A DNA stretch of 12,825 nt, taken from an uncultured Asticcacaulis sp. GTDB taxonomy: Bacteria > Pseudomonadota > Alphaproteobacteria > Caulobacterales > Caulobacteraceae. The notes under the pieces are model-generated. The model saw only the letters and a program-made list of their open reading frames with translations, did not search any database and was not told the origin of the DNA. Below, in pieces: positions 8,693-12,825 of this stretch. The stretch lies in contig CAMLLA010000081.1 in the NCBI GenBank assembly GCA_946480525.1, forward strand, positions 1-12,825, in the 5' to 3' direction. The number at the start of each line of letters is the position of its first letter. Position 1 is the first letter of the stretch. The position numbers and the translations under genes are program-made.

Positions 8693-9417
8693 ACCCGCTC
8701 TCTGGCGACCTTCAGGCGTGCATCGGCCGCATCGCGGGCGTGAGGGTCGCCGACATGCATCCAGTCGCCGTCCATGACGGTTCCTTTCAGCCGGCCTTGC
8801 GGCGCCAGGTTGCGCCATAGCTTGGACAGCGAAAAGGCGTCTTCGGCGACATCGTCGACAATGCCCGGCCAGGTGATGTGGACGCCCATATAGACATAAG
8901 GGGCGGACGGGGCTTCGTTGCGGAACGCCAACCGGTTGCCATCGTCGGCAAAGAAGTCACCGGCACCATCAAAGCCCATGGAACGGTTCATCTCGGCCAG
9001 CAGAAGCGCTGCGTCCATGCCGCCTTCGTTCCACAGGGCGGCCAGCTGCCTCAACGCCTGACCATCGCTGTGTTCCAGCCAGACACTGTCCGTATTGGCG
9101 ATCCAGATGGCGTCGTCACCCAGCAGGGGCCGGGCGTGTTTCAGGCCGCCGCCGGTTTCCAGCAGGGCGCCGCGCTCGTCGGAAATGACGATGTCGAGAT
9201 CGCTGCGCGTTTTCAGGTGCGCTTCCAGCTTGTCGGCGAAATAGTGGACGTTGACGACGAATCGCTTCGCGCCTGCTTGTGAGAGGCGATCCAGCATATG
9301 GTCGATCAGGGTTTTATCCCCGACTGTAACCAAGGCTTTTGGCCGGTCGTCGGTCAGGGGCCGCATGCGTGTTCCCAGTCCCGCAGCCAGGACGAAGGCG
9401 GTTTCCGGGACGATCAT
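8689..9417 (-). CDS. murU: N-acetylmuramate alpha-1-phosphate uridylyltransferase
   Basis: A 242-residue sugar-1-phosphate nucleotidyltransferase (NTP_transferase fold, cytoplasmic). The start shows the full signature LAAGLGTRMRPLTDDRPKA (10-28). It is followed by ETGGGLKHA (87-95, sugar/uridine pocket) and ANTD (107-110, with the metal-binding Asp110). A late Asp in HVGDP (221-225) is a candidate second metal ligand. On its own the family would allow other sugar substrates. The MurU call rests on the overlapping amgK gene: in Pseudomonas, AmgK makes MurNAc-alpha-1-phosphate and MurU converts it with UTP to UDP-MurNAc. This recycles peptidoglycan fragments without MurA, the fosfomycin target. 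There is an ATGA overlap with amgK upstream and with addB downstream. The short length and the lack of a C-terminal beta-helix or acyltransferase domain also fit MurU rather than GlmU. Confidence 0.88.
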   Translation of the reverse strand: MIVPETAFVLAAGLGTRMRPLTDDRPKALVTVGDKTLIDHMLDRLSQAGAKRFVVNVHYFADKLEAHLKTRSDLDIVISDERGALLETGGGLKHARPLLGDDAIWIANTDSVWLEHSDGQALRQLAALWNEGGMDAALLLAEMNRSMGFDGAGDFFADDGNRLAFRNEAPSAPYVYMGVHITWPGIVDDVAEDAFSLSKLWRNLAPQGRLKGTVMDGDWMHVGDPHARDAADARLKVARERV

Positions 9418-10511
9418 GCCGTTTTAAGCCTGTCGGAGAAGCCGTAGCGCAGGAACCAGTCCTTCAGGCCTTCCATGCCCGGTGCTTCGAGGTTGCGGCC
9501 GAGATGGCGCCACATGCGCGGCATGAAGGCCTCATAACGCGGCTTGTGGTCGCGTACGATCAGACGGGCAAAGATGCCGAGGATGCGCGCCTCATTGAGC
9601 GTCGCCAGCGCCGTATAGCCCTGCATGAAGGCGGGAATATCCGTGTCTGGGCGCAGCGAGAAGTAGTGGTCGAGCGCAGCCTTTTCGAGTTCCGGCGACA
9701 CGTCGCGGCGCGCGTCCTGAAGGAGCGAATGCAGGTCCCACGACGGGTGACCGCGCAGGGCGTCCTGAAAATCGATCATGCCGACGCGCTCGACGCCCTG
9801 GCGATCCGGCAGCCACAGCAGGTTTTCGGCGTGATAGTCGCGGTGGATGAAGACCGTGGCGCCGGCCTCCGACCGTTTGCGCAGCGGTGACCACAGGTCT
9901 TCCCATTCCGCCAGCGCCTTGTCGTTCAACGAATGGCGGGTATCGAAGCGTGGATACCATTCGACGAACAGGTCCGCCCCGGTTTTCAGGGCCAGATCAT
10001 CGTACGTCAGCAACGGCCATCCGGACTCAAGAGGTTCATTGGCAAGCATATCCGGCGGCGTCAGTTCGTGCAGGCGCGCCAGGGCCTCGACGGCCGACAG
10101 ATAGAGCGGGGTCTCATCCTGGCCCGAAGCGATCAGTCGGGCGAACAGGTCATCGCCGAGATCCTCGCTGATCAACAGGCCGTTGGGGGCGTCGACTTCA
10201 AAGATTTCCGGCGCGGACAGGCCCTGGGCACGCAGATAGTTCGAAGCCGCGACAAAAGCGTCGATGCGGCCGGCGGCCAGACGCGCCATCGCATTATAGC
10301 CCGACGCCTCACGTTCACTATCGGTTTGCGACGGCAGGCACGGCTGGCTTTCCAGCGCCGGCGCCTGATCCATCAGCATGAAGGTGCGGTCACCCTTTTT
10401 CAGGCGCTCATACCGCCGGGTCGAGGCATCTCCAGGAAGGGGATGGCGCTCTGCGTCGCCAAAGCCCGAGGCCGTCAAAAACCGGCGTTTGGTGGCTTCT
10501 CTGGTATCCAT
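9414..10511 (-). CDS. amgK: N-acetylmuramate/N-acetylglucosamine kinase (aminoglycoside phosphotransferase family)
   Basis: A 365-residue APH-fold kinase expected to phosphorylate the anomeric carbon of free MurNAc (and GlcNAc) with ATP, giving the substrate of MurU. Visible parts are: LPGDASTRRYERL (25-37, the ATP-binding loop typical of this subfamily), ISEDLGDDLF (114-123, hinge region), FIHRDYHAENLLWLP (221-235, catalytic loop with Asp225 and Asn230) and GMIDFQDALRGHPSWDL (244-260, the metal-binding Asp247 and following helix). Its place between tsaE and murU with overlapping codons fits the cell-wall recycling role rather than aminoglycoside resistance or choline kinase. The start codon shares one base with the tsaE stop (TAATG). 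The stop overlaps the murU start (ATGA). Substrate is inferred from pairing with murU and not shown by the sequence alone. Confidence 0.87.
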   Translation of the reverse strand: MDTREATKRRFLTASGFGDAERHPLPGDASTRRYERLKKGDRTFMLMDQAPALESQPCLPSQTDSEREASGYNAMARLAAGRIDAFVAASNYLRAQGLSAPEIFEVDAPNGLLISEDLGDDLFARLIASGQDETPLYLSAVEALARLHELTPPDMLANEPLESGWPLLTYDDLALKTGADLFVEWYPRFDTRHSLNDKALAEWEDLWSPLRKRSEAGATVFIHRDYHAENLLWLPDRQGVERVGMIDFQDALRGHPSWDLHSLLQDARRDVSPELEKAALDHYFSLRPDTDIPAFMQGYTALATLNEARILGIFARLIVRDHKPRYEAFMPRMWRHLGRNLEAPGMEGLKDWFLRYGFSDRLKTA

Positions 10512-11020
10512 TACGCGTTGTCTTCCCGGTAACGCCCGGCGGGGGTCAGTCTGGCTACGCGGCCAATGACCGGCCCTTTCGGAAAATTGGTCTTGTCGGG
10601 CAGTTCTAGGCTGATATCCAGCCGATCGTCAAAGCCCAAATGTCCGAGCCGGTCCGGCCATTCGATCACAAGCACGGCATGGGGAAGAGCATCGTCCAGC
10701 CCCAGTTCATAGGCGTCTTCAGGGGAGGTCAGGCGATAGAGGTCAAGATGCAGGATTTCGAACTCCGGGGCGTCGTAGGACTGGATCAGGGTGAAGGTCG
10801 GCGACGGCACGTCCTGATCGGGTGTCGTCAGGGCGCGGATCAATCCGCGCGCCAGCGACGATTTGCCCATGCCGAGATCGCCGTGGAGATAGAGAACATC
10901 GGACGCGCGCAGCTCTGCGGCGATTAGGGCGCCGAGTTGTGCGGTGGCAGCTTCGTCCGGCAGCCACAGGGTTTGCGGCTTGCTGAGATCAAGGACGGAA
11001 AGGTCGGAAGGCGTTTGCAT
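10511..11020 (-). CDS. tsaE: tRNA threonylcarbamoyladenosine biosynthesis ATPase TsaE
   Basis: A cytoplasmic P-loop ATPase that drives the TsaB-TsaD-TsaE cycle making N6-threonylcarbamoyladenosine at position 37 of ANN-decoding tRNAs. It has 169 residues from the ATG at 11020. Motifs are: Walker A HGDLGMGKSSLARG (46-59; most relatives have GAGKTT, here GMGKSS), the switch-like VPSPTFTLIQSY (71-82), HLDLYRL (91-97) and VIEWPDRL (118-125). The open frame runs 30 codons further upstream to 11110, but that part is a Gly/Pro-rich translation of the palindromic repeat. I therefore start at 11020, 10 bases after GGAGG. It is the first gene of the coupled run. The tsaB and tsaD partners are not in this window. 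Confidence 0.94.
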   Translation of the reverse strand: MQTPSDLSVLDLSKPQTLWLPDEAATAQLGALIAAELRASDVLYLHGDLGMGKSSLARGLIRALTTPDQDVPSPTFTLIQSYDAPEFEILHLDLYRLTSPEDAYELGLDDALPHAVLVIEWPDRLGHLGFDDRLDISLELPDKTNFPKGPVIGRVARLTPAGRYREDNA

Positions 11021-11027
11021 CGTCAAA

Positions 11028-11174
11028 AGGCCTCCACCACCGCTGCGCTGCGCTGGCGGTCCCCCTCCCCATGCCTTCGGCACAGGGAGGAGAAGATGGA
11101 TCGCAGCCACTCCTCCCTGTGCGAAGCATGGGGAGGGGGACCATCGAGCGAAGCGAAGATGGTGGTGGGGCCTC
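11028..11174. repeat. Compound palindromic repeat (paired inverted REP-like hairpins)
   Basis: The two halves are inverted copies of one another around a 17-base centre (11093-11109). The left terminus reads AGGCCTCCACCACC; the right terminus, on the other strand, reads GAGGCCCCACCACC. Both arms contain GGTCCCCCTCCCCATGC. Each half also folds by itself. The left half has CCTCCC (11064-11069) with GGGAGG (11085-11090) around TGCC-TTC-GGCA. The right half has CCTCCC (11112-11117) with GGGAGG (11131-11136) around TGC-GAA-GCA. Further short hairpins flank these: ACCGC/GCGGT (11039-11043 with 11056-11060) and ACCATC/GATGGT (11140-11145 with 11158-11163). The layout resembles paired REP elements (BIMEs). 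I have seen similar CCTCCCC-rich palindromes described between genes in alphaproteobacteria, but copy number in this genome cannot be checked here. It lies between the acyltransferase and tsaE. Confidence 0.85.
11031..11035 (-). promoter_or_regulatory. Shine-Dalgarno of tsaE inside the repeat end
   Basis: On the minus strand GGAGG lies 10 bases before the tsaE ATG. It belongs to the terminal sequence of the palindromic repeat (GGTGGAGGCCT). In the opposite arm the same place reads GGTGGGG instead, so this copy differs just where the ribosome would bind. Spacing is a little long but usable. Confidence 0.45.
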
Positions 11175-11201
11175 TTGCGATGTCAGACACGGTAATCATA
11201 A

Positions 11202-12026
11202 TCAGGCCGTATAGCGCCGGTCGGGGTCCACACTCAATTCCCGTTCGACATAGGCTTTCAGCCGTTCGGTCTCGACATCATCGGGCGCAATAACCTGCCC
11301 AATCGTCAGATCGAACCTTTGCCCCGCCTTGTTCAGGAATTCGTGGAACAGGGTAATGTCGCGCAGCTCCTGCGAAAACGTGTTGAACAGGTGGAACCAG
11401 AAGGAATTCGGCCCTTTCAGATGCATCGGCACGATCGGCGCCGCGTATTTCTGGGCCATGGATACCGCCGTTGGCGCCCACGGCGGATCGGCCAGTTCGC
11501 CGTCTGCATTGCGCCGCGCCAGCCGCCCGGCAGGAAAAAGCACCACGCAGCGCTCGGCTTCGAACGCCTCCTTGGCCGCCTGTAATGTCACCCGCGTCTT
11601 TTCGCGCGTGCGCTTGGCCGGCACCCATTCCACGGGGATCAGGCTGTCGGCAAAACGCGGATTGACCCGCAGCGCATCGGCATTGGCAAAGAAGATGGCA
11701 TCGGGCCGACGTTTCATGATCGCGTCATAGACCGCGATGCCGTCCGCGATACCTGTCGGGTGATTGCAGACCACGACGCAGCGGCCGCTTTCCGGCAAGC
11801 GCTCGAGGCCGGTCGTCGAAACCTTGAGCCTGAGCAGGTCGGAAATATAGCGCAGGGCCTCATCGCCACTCACCCGGCCCACGGCGTCGGCCATGCTGAC
11901 TGCGTTCGGATAGGCCAATATGGTGTACAGCACCGGCTTTACGACCGGCCAGACGGGCGAACGCACCAGCTTCGGCGCGCGTTCGTAAATCAGTTCATCG
12001 ACAATATGAAGGTCCCGCCCAGCCAT
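11202..12026 (-). CDS. PlsC-like lysophospholipid acyltransferase family protein
   Basis: About 274 residues from the ATG at 12026. The core has the LPLAT pattern. VVVCNHPTGIADGIAVYDAI carries the catalytic His and Asp, but with five residues between them rather than the usual four (NHPTGIAD). This is followed by a substrate-contact region PVEWVPAKRTREKT, then VLFPAGRLAR in place of FPEGTRS, then APIVPMHLKG. The HPTGIADG form is known from a subfamily of acyltransferases common in alphaproteobacteria, sometimes named hemolysin-like or 1-acylglycerol-3-phosphate acyltransferase; the substrate is not clear. The frame is open to an ATG at 12086. The extra 20 codons use CTA, AGT, TTA and ACT, unlike the rest, and that first ATG overlaps GCTAAAAA, a fair -10 candidate, so I prefer 12026. 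Neither start has a good Shine-Dalgarno. It is followed by the repeat and then tsaE on the same strand. Confidence 0.8.
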   Translation of the reverse strand: MAGRDLHIVDELIYERAPKLVRSPVWPVVKPVLYTILAYPNAVSMADAVGRVSGDEALRYISDLLRLKVSTTGLERLPESGRCVVVCNHPTGIADGIAVYDAIMKRRPDAIFFANADALRVNPRFADSLIPVEWVPAKRTREKTRVTLQAAKEAFEAERCVVLFPAGRLARRNADGELADPPWAPTAVSMAQKYAAPIVPMHLKGPNSFWFHLFNTFSQELRDITLFHEFLNKAGQRFDLTIGQVIAPDDVETERLKAYVERELSVDPDRRYTA

Positions 12027-12076
12027 AGTTAGATTTTTGCTTTGTCGCGAATATTGGGCTAAAAACCGCTGCACAC

Positions 12077-12084
12077 TTTTTAGC
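12077..12084 (-). promoter_or_regulatory. Possible -10 element of the acyltransferase gene
   Basis: The minus strand reads GCTAAAAA, seven of eight matches to the GCTANAWC -10 described for Caulobacter housekeeping promoters. I see no matching -35 at the expected distance, so this is weak. If real, transcription would start around 12070 and the first usable ATG would be the one at 12026. Confidence 0.2.
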
Positions 12085-12149
12085 ATATCGCTTTAGTGCT
12101 GCCGCGTTCGGGGCTTTTTGGCAAGGCTTTTCAATGCTAAGGGTCGGGC

Positions 12150-12284
12150 ATGAGTGAACCCGATCCTCAGAGCCAAAACGAAGACCGCCGTCGTCCCAAA
12201 GCCGTCCTGCCTTACGCTGCGCTATGGGTGACCTGCGTCGTGTGTGTGATTTTTGCATGTATGGCCATGCTAAATCAGGCCTGA
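12150..12284 (+). CDS. Hypothetical 44-residue single-pass membrane protein
   Basis: I do not recognise this gene. The frame ATG to TGA encodes 44 residues. A polar, charged N-terminus (MSEPDPQSQNEDRRRPK, residues 1-17) is followed by one hydrophobic segment of about 23 residues (AVLPYAALWVTCVVCVIFACMAM) and the tail LNQA. The three arginines and a lysine just before the segment suggest the N-terminus stays in the cytoplasm. Three cysteines (29, 32, 37) fall in or beside the membrane segment. AAGGG lies about 7 bases before the ATG. A poor promoter-like pair, TTGGCA (12118-12123) and GCTAAG (12136-12141), lies just upstream. It is divergent from the acyltransferase. The charge and hydrophobicity pattern makes it believable as a real gene, but there is no homology evidence. 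Confidence 0.5.
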   Translation: MSEPDPQSQNEDRRRPKAVLPYAALWVTCVVCVIFACMAMLNQA

Positions 12285-12341
12285 CCCGCCGGTTCCGTTA
12301 AGCGGCTCAACGAAAATCCGTGATTTTTCCGCGCATTTGCG

Positions 12342-12349
12342 TTAACCAT
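12342..12349 (+). promoter_or_regulatory. Possible CtrA half-site
   Basis: TTAACCAT lies about 130 bases before the DsbA-like gene. It matches the half-site reported for the Caulobacterales cell-cycle regulator CtrA (TTAA-N7-TTAA full site). No second TTAA stands at the right distance, so it is weak. The 192 bases between the two plus-strand genes (12285-12476) hold this, a small AT-rich inverted repeat (AAAATC-CGT-GATTTT, 12313-12327) and the hairpin at 12378. Confidence 0.2.
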
Positions 12350-12377
12350 TCCAAGGTGGCTGTCAGGACGGGACTCC

Positions 12378-12399
12378 AAGCCGTTCCGGGGAGCGGCTT
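12378..12399 (+). terminator. GC-rich hairpin, possible terminator or leader structure
   Basis: AAGCCGTTC and GAGCGGCTT pair as a nine-base stem (one G-T wobble) around the loop CGGG, followed by only a few T residues. It lies about 95 bases after the small membrane-protein gene and about 78 bases before the DsbA-like start. It could therefore end the first transcript or sit in the leader of the second. The missing long T run speaks against a strong intrinsic terminator. Confidence 0.3.
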
Positions 12400-12476
12400 T
12401 GCGTGCGCGATACTCAGATTTTTGGGCACGTTTATAGTCAAGCGTTCAGAGCCAATACGAGGGATGGGGTAGTTTC

Positions 12477-12825
12477 ATGAGCAGGAAAGTCCTGTTGTGG
12501 GCCATGGCGCTGGTCGTCATTATACCGGCGCTGATCGGCACCGGTTACTGGATCTGGTGGGACCAGTTCAAGCGCTATGCCCCCACGACAATTACGCGGA
12601 ACCAGGCGGAAATCCAGGTCCTGCTGGACAAGGCCGGCTACGTGTCTCCGGGCCACGGTCCCCAGGCCATCTATGTCATCACCCATCGTAGTTGCGAAGC
12701 CTGCCGCGCCTTTCAGGAACAGGAGTTCCCGAAATACGACGCCGCCGGTATCGACACGCGTGTCATCGTCTTCGCGCCAGCCGACGATCAGGTCGTCCCG
12801 GAAGTCGAGGACGCCGGCATAGGGC
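12477..12825 (+). CDS. Membrane-anchored thioredoxin-fold protein, DsbA-like (3' end outside window)
   Basis: The first 116 residues are visible and the frame is open to the window edge. Residues 1-4 (MSRK) are basic. They are followed by a hydrophobic segment (about 5-28, LLWAMALVVIIPALIGTGYW...) with no clear signal-peptidase site, so it is likely a signal anchor with the rest in the periplasm. After a helical stretch comes the strand AIYVITHRSCEACRAFQEQE. CEAC (73-76) occupies the active-site position at the start of the first thioredoxin-fold helix, as in DsbA/DsbC/DsbG-type proteins. The next strand, DTRVIVFAP (93-101), fits the same fold. It could be an oxidase, isomerase or reductase; the cis-proline loop that would help decide is outside the window. 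GAGGGATGGGG precedes the ATG by about 8 bases and supports the start. Confidence 0.7.
   Translation, partial: MSRKVLLWAMALVVIIPALIGTGYWIWWDQFKRYAPTTITRNQAEIQVLLDKAGYVSPGHGPQAIYVITHRSCEACRAFQEQEFPKYDAAGIDTRVIVFAPADDQVVPEVEDAGIG

Noticed and set aside
9414..10511. An aminoglycoside resistance kinase
   Set aside because: The fold is shared, but the adjacent overlapping murU and the position after tsaE point to AmgK, the wall-recycling sugar kinase.
11021..11110. A 30-residue N-terminal extension of TsaE
   Set aside because: It is a translation of the palindromic repeat (AWGGGPPAQRSGGGG type sequence). TsaE homology begins after the ATG at 11020.
10937..11293. Plus-strand open frames of 83 and 118 codons across the repeat
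   Set aside because: They read through both arms of the palindrome and into the antisense of tsaE and the acyltransferase. No motif supports them.
11995..12258. An 87-codon minus-strand frame before the acyltransferase
   Set aside because: It overlaps the N-terminal end of the acyltransferase and the antisense of the 44-residue gene, has no start signal, and its composition is unlike a protein of this genome.

Overview
The window is about 63% GC by eye. It looks like an alphaproteobacterial chromosome, most likely Caulobacterales (an Asticcacaulis- or Caulobacter-like organism). The basis is the gene order folC > < trxA–addA–addB–murU–amgK–tsaE, the RecB-like form of AddA/AddB, and the AmgK/MurU cell-wall recycling pair. 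This assignment comes from gene content and memory of the group, not from a database search.

Layout. (1) 1-1753, plus strand: the 3' end of a TraB/GumN-family gene, then folC (folate polyglutamylation). (2) 1782-11020, minus strand: a compact run read from right to left, tsaE -> amgK -> murU -> addB -> addA, followed after 72 bp by trxA. The four junctions from tsaE to addA overlap by 1, 4, 4 and 4 bases (one TAATG, three ATGA), so the five genes are almost certainly one mRNA with coupled translation. trxA has its own Shine-Dalgarno and a perfect TTGACA upstream, so it probably also has its own promoter. (3) 11028-11174: a compound palindromic repeat, two inverted REP-like hairpins nested in longer inverted arms, lying directly against the tsaE ribosome binding site. 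(4) 11202-12026, minus: a PlsC-like acyltransferase that may head or precede the operon. (5) 12150-12284, plus: an unrecognised 44-residue single-membrane-segment protein. (6) 12477 to the window edge, plus: the 5' part of a membrane-anchored thioredoxin-fold (DsbA-like) protein with a CEAC motif.

Functions together. TsaE makes tRNA t6A. AmgK and MurU return N-acetylmuramate from peptidoglycan turnover to UDP-MurNAc. AddA and AddB form the helicase-nuclease that resects DNA double-strand breaks. TrxA reduces protein disulfides. FolC makes polyglutamylated folates. This is mainly housekeeping. I found no phage, CRISPR, toxin-antitoxin, insertion sequence or rRNA/tRNA gene, and no convincing new multi-gene system. 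The parts that merit a second look are the palindromic element at tsaE, the 44-residue membrane protein, the TraB/GumN protein that has lost its usual histidine, and an AddB that lacks both the Walker A motif and the iron-sulfur cysteines.
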